DNA of 54,054 nucleotides from Maribrevibacterium harenarium (GTDB lineage: Bacteria; Pseudomonadota; Gammaproteobacteria; Pseudomonadales; Marinomonadaceae), in NCBI RefSeq assembly GCF_006385675.1, contig NZ_VFRR01000022.1, positions 1 to 54,054 of the forward strand, in the 5' to 3' direction. How positions within the stretch are numbered: position 1 is the first letter of the stretch; each line of letters opens with the position of its first letter. Made by a program: the position numbers and the translations under genes. Shown here piece after piece: positions 8,793-16,991 of this stretch. The notes under the pieces were generated by a model, which saw only the letters and a list, made by a program, of their open reading frames with translations, searched no databases and was not told the DNA's origin.

Positions 8793-9710
8793 ATGGCGGT
8801 TAAGCATATCGGTCAAGTCAGCGATACGGATATCCGTACGTTACGTATCTTCAAAACCGTAGTGGAATGCGGTGGTTTTGCTGCCTCTGAGGTAGAGCTA
8901 AATATTTCCCGAGCGGCAATTAGCATTGCCATGTCAGACTTAGAGACTCGACTTGGGTTTAAGCTAGCGCAGCGTGGCCGCGCCGGTTTTTCGCTTACTA
9001 GTGAAGGGCAGCAAGTTTATGACTACGCCTTGCAGCTGTTATCTTCCATCGAAAATTTTCGTACTCAAGTCAATGCGTTACATGCCAATTTAAAAGGCGA
9101 GCTGACCATTGGTATTACTGATAATTTGGTCTCTATGCCACATATGTTGGTCACAAAAGCCTTGGCGCGCCTGAAAGAAAAGGGCTCAGATGTGCGGATC
9201 AATATTCGCATGATCCCTCCCAATGAAGTAGAACGGGGAGTGTTAGACGGTAAGCTGCATGTGGGGATAGTGCCAGACCTGAAGGTCATCGATGGACTCC
9301 ATTATCGGCAGCTTTATGATGAGCGTTCGATGCTTTACTGCAGTCGCCAGCATCCCTTGTTTGGTATTGAGCTAGGAAAGGACTGGGCGCAGGTTTTGTC
9401 CGATATCGATGCGGTGGTGCCTGCTTATGCCCAAGCCCCTGAGATTAAGCTGCGCCAGCAACAACTGCATGGCACCGCAACGGCCACGGACCGGGAGGGC
9501 GTGGCGTTTTTGATTTTAACTGGAAAGTACATTGGCTACTTGCCAGACCACTACGCCGAGCGCTGGGTGCGTAGCGAAGAAATGTGGCCTTTGCTGCCAG
9601 AGCAGCTAAGTTACCACACTCAATTCTCTGCTATCACCCGGGTCACTGGCGTCCCCAACTTGGTGTTGGAGACTTTCTTGAATGAATTAGACCAGCTACG
9701 GGAAGCTTAA
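8793..9710 (+). CDS. LysR-family transcriptional regulator
   Basis: A 305-aa LysR-type protein. An N-terminal winged helix-turn-helix (about residues 14-72) contains ASEVELNISRAAISIAMSDLE and LGFKLAQRGRAGFSLTSEG, followed by a periplasmic-binding-protein-like effector domain (about 100-300). It follows mmsA in the same direction and overlaps by four bases, tail to tail, the oxygenase gene on the other strand. The natural guesses for its targets are mmsA upstream or the convergent oxygenase, but nothing in the sequence fixes this. Confidence 0.92.
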   Translation: MAVKHIGQVSDTDIRTLRIFKTVVECGGFAASEVELNISRAAISIAMSDLETRLGFKLAQRGRAGFSLTSEGQQVYDYALQLLSSIENFRTQVNALHANLKGELTIGITDNLVSMPHMLVTKALARLKEKGSDVRINIRMIPPNEVERGVLDGKLHVGIVPDLKVIDGLHYRQLYDERSMLYCSRQHPLFGIELGKDWAQVLSDIDAVVPAYAQAPEIKLRQQQLHGTATATDREGVAFLILTGKYIGYLPDHYAERWVRSEEMWPLLPEQLSYHTQFSAITRVTGVPNLVLETFLNELDQLREA

Positions 9711-10549
9711 ATAACGCCGAGCTCCACCAAGCGTTCATGGAGGTAGCTTTTCGCGGTGTAGCGTTCCGACAATACCACTTCAGGGCGTGGGTGCAGGAAT
9801 AGCGGTAAAGAAATCCGAGACTTGGTCTTGTCGGCTCCCTCTGGGTTAATCACTCGGTGAGACGTGGACGGGAAGTAGCCGCCGGACGCTTCTTGCAACA
9901 TGTCACCGATATTGACAATCAGATTGCCGAAATCGCAGGGTACATCCATCCAAGAACCGTCTTTTAATTTCACCTGCAAGCCTGGTTCGTTGGCCGCTGG
10001 CAAGATAGTGATCAAGTTAATGTCTTCGTGGGCACCGGCGCGAATCGCTCCCAATTCTTCGTCGCCTTTTAGCGGTGGGTAGTGAAGCACGCGCAGTAGC
10101 GTTTGGTCACTGTTGGCGATCATTTGCGACAGCGGCTCGGAGTAGTGCTGTGCCACGTCTGCCGGCGTATGAGCTTCGATCCAACCCAATAGTTGCGCGG
10201 CTAGTTGATTCGCCTCTTGGTAATAGCGGGCAAGCTCTGCTTTTAACTGAGCTGGACATTGTCCCCAAGGGTAATAATGGAAGTATTCCTTGATGTCTTT
10301 TTTAGTGTGGCCCTTTGCGACTTCGGAAACTTCTGGCGGGAAGTAGCCATCCTGGGTGCCCACATTGTAGTGGTAGTTATGCTTCTCTTCCGAGTTATAA
10401 AAAGCTTGCCAGTTTTGATAAATCGAATTCACTAGTGCCTGTTGTATCGGATGATTTTTTAGTACACCGAAACCGGTTTCCCGTAGGGAAGTGGTAAATT
10501 CTTGTGCCGCATTTGGGCTTAAATAATCAACCGCAGTCAATGTTGTCAT
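9707..10549 (-). CDS. 2-oxoglutarate/Fe(II)-dependent oxygenase, isopenicillin-N-synthase-like
   Basis: A 280-aa protein with the jelly-roll oxygenase iron site: His174-x-Asp176 (in AGAHEDINLITIL) and His231 (TSHRVINP), plus Arg245-x-Ser247 (SRISLPLF), the usual 2-oxoglutarate carboxylate anchor. The N-terminal segment with GFGVLKNHPI is the DIOX_N-type domain seen in the IPNS-like subgroup. The substrate cannot be predicted. The 3' end overlaps the LysR gene by 4 bases and the 5' side faces a 433-base gap before yqgE. Confidence 0.88.
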   Translation of the reverse strand: MTTLTAVDYLSPNAAQEFTTSLRETGFGVLKNHPIQQALVNSIYQNWQAFYNSEEKHNYHYNVGTQDGYFPPEVSEVAKGHTKKDIKEYFHYYPWGQCPAQLKAELARYYQEANQLAAQLLGWIEAHTPADVAQHYSEPLSQMIANSDQTLLRVLHYPPLKGDEELGAIRAGAHEDINLITILPAANEPGLQVKLKDGSWMDVPCDFGNLIVNIGDMLQEASGGYFPSTSHRVINPEGADKTKSRISLPLFLHPRPEVVLSERYTAKSYLHERLVELGVI

Positions 10550-10679
10550 GGGCTTAGTCTCAAATTGGTATTACGGATAGAGGGTCGATGAGTAGCTTCT
10601 AATAAGCAAATGCCCCTAGGCTAGGACGACCAACCGCTGTGAAAAAAATACCGTTCATCCACGGTTTCTCCAACATGAG

Positions 10680-10722
10680 CGCGCCACTGACCGATACTTA
10701 GGTCAGAGAGTAATCTGGCGCG
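10680..10722 (+). promoter_or_regulatory. Compound hairpin upstream of a putative mini-ORF
   Basis: CGCGCCA (10680-10686) pairs with TGGCGCG (10716-10722). The adjacent CTGACC (10687-10692) pairs with GGTCAG (10701-10706), giving a continuous left strand, an 8-base loop and one 9-base bulge on the right. It ends directly before TAGGAGAGGGG. Could be a structured RNA element or a protein site; the role is unknown. Confidence 0.45.
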
Positions 10723-10735
10723 TAGGAGAGGGGCT

Positions 10736-10768
10736 ATGAAGTGCATCAATATCCAATCAAATAAGTGA
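10736..10768 (+). CDS. Possible leader peptide MKCINIQSNK
   Basis: An 11-codon frame (10 aa plus TGA) preceded by a very strong ribosome-binding sequence (TAGGAGAGGGGCT) and by a compound hairpin. It ends about 215 bases before yqgE. Such short frames are weak evidence by themselves; only the Shine-Dalgarno quality and the upstream structure make it worth listing. Confidence 0.25.
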   Translation: MKCINIQSNK

Positions 10769-10982
10769 CTAATGGAACAAAATTATAGCTGCCCAAATGG
10801 TCAAGTAAAGTTGAAGTCAGTACAAAATTACGCATTTTTACTGGCAAAACGCCATCTTTGCCTATACTGCATATAACAGCAATGTGACATCTGGCTGTTG
10901 AATCAAGGTAATCTTGCCCCACATAGCAAGGCATTCACTTGGACGCGAAGCTCTGCGTCGTACACAAATAAGAGGGCGTTTT

Positions 10983-11549
10983 ATGAATCTTGCATTTCAG
11001 TCGTTAAAGAATCACTTTTTAATTTCGATGCCACATTTGAATGATCCGAATTTCGAGCATACTGTGGTGTACTTATGTGAACATAACGAAGACGGTGCTA
11101 TGGGGATTGTGGTGAATCGCCCCTCGCCGATCGACTTTAGTGAACTGGCAGAACATCTAGGCATGACGCTGTCCTCGCCACAGCTGATAGCGGAGCCAAT
11201 TTATCTTGGTGGGCCAGTGGAAGCCGAGCGAGGGTTCATCTTGCATAGCTCCGATAAGTCTTGGGGGAATACGCTCCATGTGACCGATCAGGTGAGTTTG
11301 TCTGCATCCCTAGAAACGCTAGAAAATATTGCGTCTGGTAATGGTCCTGAGTCGTTTCGCATTGCTCTTGGGTGTGCTGGTTGGGAGGCAGGTCAACTTG
11401 AGGGGGAGATTGCCAACAATGACTGGCTAGTGGTGGAGGCGGATTTAGACGTATTGTTTAATACTCCTAGTGACTTGCAGTTTAATGCTGCAACCAAAAC
11501 TCTTGGCTTGGATATGAGCTTTCTCTCACCGGATATAGGTCATGCTTAA
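10983..11549 (+). CDS. yqgE: UPF0301 protein YqgE/AlgH
   Basis: A 188-aa protein of the YqgE/AlgH family. The motifs FLISMPHLNDPNFEHTVVYLCEH and GAMGIVVNRP are diagnostic, as is the central YLGGPVEAERGFILH. I chose ATG 10983, preceded by AGAGGGCG, over an upstream in-frame start at 10914. In Pseudomonas AlgH was linked genetically to alginate control, but its molecular function is not settled. The stop overlaps the ruvX start (TAATG), so the two are translationally coupled at the head of the pyrR-pyrB-pyrC' run. Confidence 0.95.
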   Translation: MNLAFQSLKNHFLISMPHLNDPNFEHTVVYLCEHNEDGAMGIVVNRPSPIDFSELAEHLGMTLSSPQLIAEPIYLGGPVEAERGFILHSSDKSWGNTLHVTDQVSLSASLETLENIASGNGPESFRIALGCAGWEAGQLEGEIANNDWLVVEADLDVLFNTPSDLQFNAATKTLGLDMSFLSPDIGHA

Positions 11550-12001
11550 TGACAGAAAATGAAACACAGGTTACTTCGTCTCAGGCAAAGCCCAGCACCG
11601 TGCTGGGCTTTGATTTTGGAACCACGCGCATTGGCGTTGCAGTGGGTCAAGCGCTGCTTGGTCAAGCCCGTCCGCTGTCCCCTTTAAAAGCCAATGATGG
11701 CATTCCAAATTGGGATGTCATTGAGAAAATCGTTGCCGAGTGGCAGCCGGATGCGTTTGTGGTGGGGTTGCCGTTAAACATGGATGGTAGCGAAAATGAG
11801 ATGTGTCAACGGGCGCGTAAGTTTGCCAAGCGCCTCCATGGACGTTTTAATCGTCCTTACCATATGATGGATGAACGTTTGTCCTCCTACGAAGCAAAAG
11901 GGCAAGTCATCGCCCAAGGCGGGAACCGCAACTTCAAAGAAAACTCGGTTGACGGGTTAGCGGCACAAATGATTATTGAAAGCTGGTTCGCCCAGCGCTA
12001 A
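11549..12001 (+). CDS. ruvX: Holliday-junction resolvase-like protein / pre-16S rRNA nuclease
   Basis: A 150-aa YqgF-family protein with an RNase H-like fold: VLGFDFGTTRIGVAVG near the N-terminus holds the first catalytic Asp, VVGLPLNMDGSEN is the family motif, and MMDERLSSYEA carries the next acidic residue. In E. coli YqgF is needed for 16S rRNA 5'-end maturation. It overlaps yqgE by one base and is followed by pyrR after about 40 bases. Confidence 0.95.
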   Translation: MTENETQVTSSQAKPSTVLGFDFGTTRIGVAVGQALLGQARPLSPLKANDGIPNWDVIEKIVAEWQPDAFVVGLPLNMDGSENEMCQRARKFAKRLHGRFNRPYHMMDERLSSYEAKGQVIAQGGNRNFKENSVDGLAAQMIIESWFAQR

Positions 12002-12043
12002 GCTGGCTTTTTGTTTAATTCTCAGATTCACGGGCAGGTAGGC

Positions 12044-12541
12044 ATGACATTGGATTTATCCCGCGCACTCAATAGCATGAAGAGTCAGTTGCGCGATTAC
12101 TGTGTCAACAAACAAATTGTTGACCCGATTGTGGTAGGCATACACTCAGGTGGCGTTTGGGTGGCCAATGAGGTGCTGTCTTCAGTGCCGACACAAGAAC
12201 CCTTGGCGACGCTAGATATTACCTTCTATCGTGATGACTTCACCTATGCTGGGTTGCATCCCCAAGTCGGTCATACCCATTTACCAGCATTAGAAGATCG
12301 TCACGTTATTTTGGTGGATGATGTACTGATGTCAGGGCGTACCATACGCGCTGCCATGAATGAAATTTTTGACTTTGGGCGCCCTGCCAGCATTACCCTT
12401 GCGATTCTCTATGAATTGGATGGACGAGAGTTGCCGATCCAAGCGGATATCGTCGGTGAGAAACTCAGCTTGAACCAAAATCAGCGTATCAAGTTGGCTG
12501 GTCCTGCTCCATTGACAGTTTCTTTGATGGAAACGGCCTAA
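12044..12541 (+). CDS. pyrR: PyrR bifunctional protein (pyr operon regulator / uracil phosphoribosyltransferase)
   Basis: A 165-aa type I phosphoribosyltransferase with the PRPP loop VILVDDVLMSGRTIRAA and the PyrR features VGIHSGGVWVA and ITFYRDDF. I chose ATG 12044, preceded by GGCAGGTAGGC, rather than an upstream TTG at 12011 that would add 11 residues. In Gram-positive bacteria PyrR binds pyr mRNA to promote attenuation; in Pseudomonas it sits, as here, directly before pyrB. The hairpin with a T-run between pyrR and pyrB is a plausible site of control. Confidence 0.93.
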   Translation: MTLDLSRALNSMKSQLRDYCVNKQIVDPIVVGIHSGGVWVANEVLSSVPTQEPLATLDITFYRDDFTYAGLHPQVGHTHLPALEDRHVILVDDVLMSGRTIRAAMNEIFDFGRPASITLAILYELDGRELPIQADIVGEKLSLNQNQRIKLAGPAPLTVSLMETA

Positions 12542-12683
12542 ATTAGCGTTTCGCGCTTTATTTTTGCGGCCAGTCGTACGACAATAACAGCTTGGATACA
12601 GTGGCTTACCGAGGTCAGTTTGCCGTCCTAGCCCGTTGTTTGTGCTCAGTTTTTTCGGTGTACTGCTGCCTTTGTAGACCACG

Positions 12684-12720
12684 AATGCCCGGTTGTGAAG
12701 CTATTCACACCGGGCATTTT
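12684..12720 (+). terminator. Terminator-like hairpin in the pyrB leader (candidate attenuator)
   Basis: AATGCCCGG...TTCACACCGGGCATT forms a 15-bp stem with one bulged T and a short loop, followed by TTTT, about 33 bases before the pyrB start and inside a co-directional pyr gene run. It could end pyrR transcription, act as an attenuator for pyrB-pyrC', or be bypassed. The structure is visible; the attenuation role is inferred. Confidence 0.65.
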
Positions 12721-12753
12721 CCTATCTTTTTCAGTGACTGAGGTAAGCAAACC

Positions 12754-13749
12754 ATGATGCGATCCGACCCGCGGGCGTTACAACTCAACGATCAAGGTCA
12801 GCTTAAACATTTTTTGACACTAGATGGTTTAAGCAAAAATATACTCACAGAGATTCTTGACCGAGCAGAATCGTTCTTATCCATGGGTGAACAGTCGGTT
12901 AAAAAAGTGCCGCTTTTACGCGGGAAAACGGTAGTAAACCTGTTTTTTGAAAACTCTACCCGTACACGCACCACCTTTGAGCTTGCCGCCAAACGCCTTT
13001 CCGCGGACGTTATCAACCTCAACATCGAAACTTCAGCGACTTCCAAAGGGGAATCCTTGCTCGATACCCTAAAAAACCTAGAAGCGATGCAAAGTGATAT
13101 GTTTATCGTGCGCCACTCAGACTCTGGTGCCCCCCATTTCATCGCTGAACACTGCACGCCAAATGTGGCCATCATTAATGCTGGCGATGGACGCCACGCT
13201 CACCCGACCCAAGCCATGTTAGATATGCTGACAATTCGCCGCCACAAAGGTCAGTTCGAGGGGCTAAAAGTGGCGGTGGTAGGGGATATTCTTCACTCTC
13301 GCGTAGCTCGCTCACAATTGCATGCCTTGACGACACTTGGAGTAGAAGAAGTACGTTTCGTTGGTCCGAAAACGCTAGTGCCAGAATATTTTGCCGAGCT
13401 AGGAGCGACGATTTGCCATGATCTTCGCGCAGGCTTAGATGATGTGGATGTCATTGTTATGCTGCGGCTCCAAAAAGAACGTATGGCTGGAGCACTGTTG
13501 CCGAGTGAAAGTGAATTCTACCGTTTATATGGTCTTACCAAAGAAAGCCTTGCTTGGGCGAAACCCGATGCGATCGTTATGCACCCAGGGCCAATTAACC
13601 GTGGCGTAGAAATTGCGTCAGAAGTGGCGGATGGAGAGCAGTCGGTGATTCTTAACCAAGTAACTAATGGGATTGCGGTGCGTATGGCAGTGCTATCCAT
13701 GGCAATGAGCGGTCAAATGCAAGCACAGCAGCAAGAAGGCGGGGAGTAA
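12754..13749 (+). CDS. pyrB: Aspartate carbamoyltransferase catalytic subunit
   Basis: A 331-aa ATCase, second step of de novo pyrimidine synthesis (carbamoyl phosphate plus aspartate). It shows the carbamoyl-phosphate motif [30 protein letters not shown], and [12 protein letters not shown] near the aspartate site. The N-terminal extension before LTLDGLS is typical of class A ATCases, which form a dodecamer with a dihydroorotase-like partner. No pyrI is present; the partner is the following pyrC', 5 bases downstream. Confidence 0.97.
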   Translation: MMRSDPRALQLNDQGQLKHFLTLDGLSKNILTEILDRAESFLSMGEQSVKKVPLLRGKTVVNLFFENSTRTRTTFELAAKRLSADVINLNIETSATSKGESLLDTLKNLEAMQSDMFIVRHSDSGAPHFIAEHCTPNVAIINAGDGRHAHPTQAMLDMLTIRRHKGQFEGLKVAVVGDILHSRVARSQLHALTTLGVEEVRFVGPKTLVPEYFAELGATICHDLRAGLDDVDVIVMLRLQKERMAGALLPSESEFYRLYGLTKESLAWAKPDAIVMHPGPINRGVEIASEVADGEQSVILNQVTNGIAVRMAVLSMAMSGQMQAQQQEGGE

Positions 13750-13754
13750 GTCCA

Positions 13755-15044
13755 ATGAAACTACAAGTCACGAATGGCCGCGTTATTGACCCCAGCCAAA
13801 ATTTAGATGCGGTAACCGATCTGTTTATTGAAGACCATCGTATTATCGCTATTGGTACCGCGCCAGCAGACTTTGTGGCGGACGAAGTCGTCGATGCTAG
13901 CGGCCAGTGGGTCTTGCCGGGTCTAGTGGATTTAGCGGTCTCCCTACGTGAGCCTGGTTTCTCGCAAAAGGGCAGTATTGCGTCGGAAGGGCGTGCGGCG
14001 GTTTCCGGTGGCGTCACCACCTTAGTATGCCCACCGAATACTAAGCCTATTGTTGATACACCTGCCGTGGCGGGGTTGATTCAAGATAAGGCAGATGAAG
14101 CGGGTATGGCGAATGTGTTTCCGATCGGTGCCTTGACCCAAGGGTTGGCTGGTGAGCAACTAAGTAACATGGTGTCTTTGACCGACGCCGGTTGCGTGGC
14201 GTTGTCTAACCATCGTCAGCCCATGGCAAATACTAAAGTATTGTCCCGAGCTCTCGAATACGCCGCTACCCACGATTTGCTGGTGATATTCCATCCAGAT
14301 GAGGCCAGCCTGTCCGCTGGCGGCTGTGCCCATGAGGGCCTCACTGCCACACTGCATGGTTTGCAAGGTATTCCAGAGACGGCGGAAACCATCGCCTTGA
14401 TGCGGGATTTATTACTGATTGAGAAAACCGGAGTGCGAGCGCATTTTGCTCGTTTATCTTGTGCTAAGTCGGTAGAAATGATTGCCGATGCCCGTGCGTC
14501 TGGTTTGGATGTGACCTGTGATGTGGCATTGCATAATTTGTTGTTGACCGATGCGGTGTTAAATCAGTTTGATGGCCATTACCATGTGCTGCCGCCTTTG
14601 CGTAGTGAAAATGACCGCTTAACACTGATTGAAGGTATTAAACAGGGCGTGATCAGTGCCATTTGTTCGGATCACCAACCCCATGAAAAAATGGCGAAAA
14701 TTGCGCCCTTTGCCGCCACCGAACCGGGCATGGCGAATGTGGAAATTCTATTACCTCTCGCGCTGCGTTTGATGGACGAGGGGGATTTGGATTTGGATAC
14801 CTTGCTACGTTGCCTGACCGTTGGGCCAGCCAGTTGCTTTGGTCTTGAAGCCGGCTCATTAGCCGTAGGAAGCTTCGCTGATTTTGTATTATTCGATAGT
14901 ACGGCGGCGTGGACCTGGAGCAAGGACAACGTGCGCACAAAAGGCTCTAACTCGCCATTCTTGGGCGAAGAGCTAAAAGGTCGAGTGTCGGCAACGTATA
15001 TTTCGGGGCAGTTGGTGTACGCCAATCCGGTAGTAAACCAGTAA
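13755..15044 (+). CDS. pyrC': Non-catalytic dihydroorotase-like subunit of aspartate carbamoyltransferase
   Basis: A 429-aa dihydroorotase-family protein. The metal motif His-x-His of active enzymes (DLHVHLREPG type) reads DLAVSLREPG here, with Ala61 and Ser63 replacing both histidines. A second usual metal-site histidine region reads VALHNLLLTD. SDHQPH near the C-terminal side is retained. In Pseudomonas such PyrC' proteins are catalytically dead but are required to assemble class A ATCase. Adjacency to pyrB (5-base gap) supports the same role. A functional dihydroorotase must be encoded elsewhere. Confidence 0.93.
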   Translation: MKLQVTNGRVIDPSQNLDAVTDLFIEDHRIIAIGTAPADFVADEVVDASGQWVLPGLVDLAVSLREPGFSQKGSIASEGRAAVSGGVTTLVCPPNTKPIVDTPAVAGLIQDKADEAGMANVFPIGALTQGLAGEQLSNMVSLTDAGCVALSNHRQPMANTKVLSRALEYAATHDLLVIFHPDEASLSAGGCAHEGLTATLHGLQGIPETAETIALMRDLLLIEKTGVRAHFARLSCAKSVEMIADARASGLDVTCDVALHNLLLTDAVLNQFDGHYHVLPPLRSENDRLTLIEGIKQGVISAICSDHQPHEKMAKIAPFAATEPGMANVEILLPLALRLMDEGDLDLDTLLRCLTVGPASCFGLEAGSLAVGSFADFVLFDSTAAWTWSKDNVRTKGSNSPFLGEELKGRVSATYISGQLVYANPVVNQ

Positions 15045-15113
15045 CATTTTTAAACGAGAATTACGCGCGAGGCTGGGCGTTCTGCATTGTGTTTTATCAG
15101 TATGTAAGGGATT

Positions 15114-16244
15114 ATGCCTGTGACAGATGATTTGGATACGCAAATAAACATGACAAGTTCTACTAACAAGGTCGCCACGGGAAAGGCTATTAGTGAGCAG
15201 GAGTTAACCGCTCAGCTGGATGCTTTATTGCGCATGCGCGATAGTGAGCATGCCATGTTCACGGCCATTGCTAGTGGTATGACGCGGGAATCGTTCTACG
15301 ATCGGCTGGTGGCCCATGTGGCCACCGTTATGCCCGAAGTACGCTGTTGCTTAGTCTCTTGTGACAGTGAGTTGACCGATTGGCGCATCCTTAATCAGCA
15401 AGGCTGGGAGAGAGTGGGGGTCGATAAAGTCGGGACCCTAGAGCGTGTACCCCAAGCCATGATTACTTTTGCTGCGAGCCCTTCCCGGGATACCTGCCAA
15501 TACCGAGAATTGTCCACTCATAGTGATTGGATTGCTTGGTATGGTCTGCTGGATGACCAAGGTTTAGCTCAATGCGATATGCTCAGTGTTCAAGATGAGT
15601 TAGGTGGTTGGTTTTTGGTTGCCCTCTTCTCTCAGAGCCTTTCTGCGGTAGAGCGCCAGTCCTTCAACTGGCATGTGGCGCAGGCGCTGAAGGGGCTGAA
15701 AACGCTAACTCAGGCCTATTTTTGTCACAACGAAGCTGACCGTGTGCTTATTGAAAGTCAGAAGTCGGATAAGGTCACAGGATTGTTGCTGCGTCACGCT
15801 TTCGATGACCTATTTGCGGTGATGTTAAAAGATGCCCGCCGCTATTTTCAACGCCTCGCGATGGTCAGTGTTCAGGTCACGGGATTACAGCAGAACGACG
15901 ATATAAAACAGTTTTCTCAGGTTTTGGCGAAGACCTTGAGAGATAACGATCTTATTGCCCGTTACAGCGACAACGAATTCTTGATGGCAATGCGTATTGG
16001 CCAACTTGATGACGTGGAAGTTGTTGCCAAGAAGCTTATGCGCTCCCTTGATGAAGCAGGACTACCGCAACGTCCTGGCTGTGAAGTGAAAGTGGGGTTG
16101 GCACTCTATCCTGAGCAATCTAACAACGCCTCTTTGTACCACTCCGCTCATAATGCGGCCAAAGCGGTGGCGGAACCCGTAGGTTATCGCCTTGAATACT
16201 ATGGTAATTTTGTCCAAAGCTTGGATGAAGCTTACAGTTTGTAA
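15114..16244 (+). CDS. Degenerate GGDEF-domain protein with GAF-like N-terminal region
   Basis: A 376-aa soluble protein. The middle part (about residues 40-200) resembles a GAF-type sensor. The C-terminal part (about 215-370) has the fold pattern of a GGDEF domain (KVTGLLLRHAFDDLF, then IARYSDNEFLMAM), but the signature loop is SDNEF at residues 285-289 instead of GG(D/E)EF. A diguanylate cyclase reaction is therefore unlikely; it may bind GTP or a partner. It lies between pyrC' and yggS, where Pseudomonas has other genes (pilT precedes yggS there). No transmembrane segment is seen. The assignment rests on domain-level pattern only. Confidence 0.7.
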   Translation: MPVTDDLDTQINMTSSTNKVATGKAISEQELTAQLDALLRMRDSEHAMFTAIASGMTRESFYDRLVAHVATVMPEVRCCLVSCDSELTDWRILNQQGWERVGVDKVGTLERVPQAMITFAASPSRDTCQYRELSTHSDWIAWYGLLDDQGLAQCDMLSVQDELGGWFLVALFSQSLSAVERQSFNWHVAQALKGLKTLTQAYFCHNEADRVLIESQKSDKVTGLLLRHAFDDLFAVMLKDARRYFQRLAMVSVQVTGLQQNDDIKQFSQVLAKTLRDNDLIARYSDNEFLMAMRIGQLDDVEVVAKKLMRSLDEAGLPQRPGCEVKVGLALYPEQSNNASLYHSAHNAAKAVAEPVGYRLEYYGNFVQSLDEAYSL

Positions 16245-16266
16245 CATTAAATAAACGGTTTGTTGT

Positions 16267-16956
16267 ATGTCTATTGCCGAGAATTTAACGGATATCCGTG
16301 CCCAAATAGCGCAGTTGGAGCATGCCAATCAGCGTCCTTCAGGGGCGGTGCGCCTATTGGCGGTGAGCAAAACGAAACCGGTAGCGGATTTAGAAGCTGC
16401 ATATGAAGCGGGTCAGCGCTGTTTTGGCGAAAACTACGTCCAGGAAGCGGTGGAAAAACACGCAGCACTGGCCCATTTAACCGATATCGAGTGGCATTTT
16501 ATCGGGCCACTACAGTCCAACAAAGCTAAAGCGGTGGCGCAAACAATGGACTGGATACACAGTGTGGATCGAGAAAAAATTGCGCTGCGTTTAAGTGAAA
16601 ATCGCCCCCAAGACATGGCCCCATTGAATGTGCTAATTCAAGTGAATTTGAGTGGAGAAGCATCTAAGTCCGGCGTGTCTCTGGATGAAATTGCCTCTAT
16701 GGCAGAACTCGTAAATAGTCTTCCTAGTTTGACTCTGCGGGGGTTGATGGCCATACCTGCTCCTCAAGTGGATGAAGCGTCCCAGCGCGAAGTATATCGT
16801 CCGTTAACGCAAGCCTTCCTTGAATTGTCCCAGCGTTATGACCATATTGATACGTTATCAATTGGTATGTCTGACGATTTGTCAGCTGCAATTGCCTCTG
16901 GTAGTACTATGGTGCGGGTGGGGACAGCTATATTCGGTGCCCGCAACTACGGTTAA
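16267..16956 (+). CDS. yggS: PLP homeostasis protein (YggS/PROSC family)
   Basis: A 229-aa single-domain PLP-binding protein with the fold of alanine racemase's barrel. Motifs: LLAVSKTKP (PLP lysine), CFGENYVQEA, EWHFIGPLQSNKAKAV, and near the end LSIGMSDDLSAAIASGSTMVRVGTAIFG. It buffers pyridoxal phosphate in the cell. The conserved yggS-proC-yggT order follows, with 35- and 18-base gaps. Confidence 0.97.
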   Translation: MSIAENLTDIRAQIAQLEHANQRPSGAVRLLAVSKTKPVADLEAAYEAGQRCFGENYVQEAVEKHAALAHLTDIEWHFIGPLQSNKAKAVAQTMDWIHSVDREKIALRLSENRPQDMAPLNVLIQVNLSGEASKSGVSLDEIASMAELVNSLPSLTLRGLMAIPAPQVDEASQREVYRPLTQAFLELSQRYDHIDTLSIGMSDDLSAAIASGSTMVRVGTAIFGARNYG

Positions 16957-16991
16957 TCATACGATTCACTTTAATATAAACAGGATATCTA

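Larger units (their letters stand above)
10550..10982. other. 433-base gap between the oxygenase gene and yqgE
   Basis: Divergent promoters are expected here. The region contains a compound hairpin (10680-10722) immediately followed by a strong Shine-Dalgarno and a possible 10-codon ORF (10736-10768). A stretch before yqgE carries TATACT-like and AT-rich hexamers, but I could not assign a confident promoter. No long coding sequence is seen. Confidence 0.6.
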
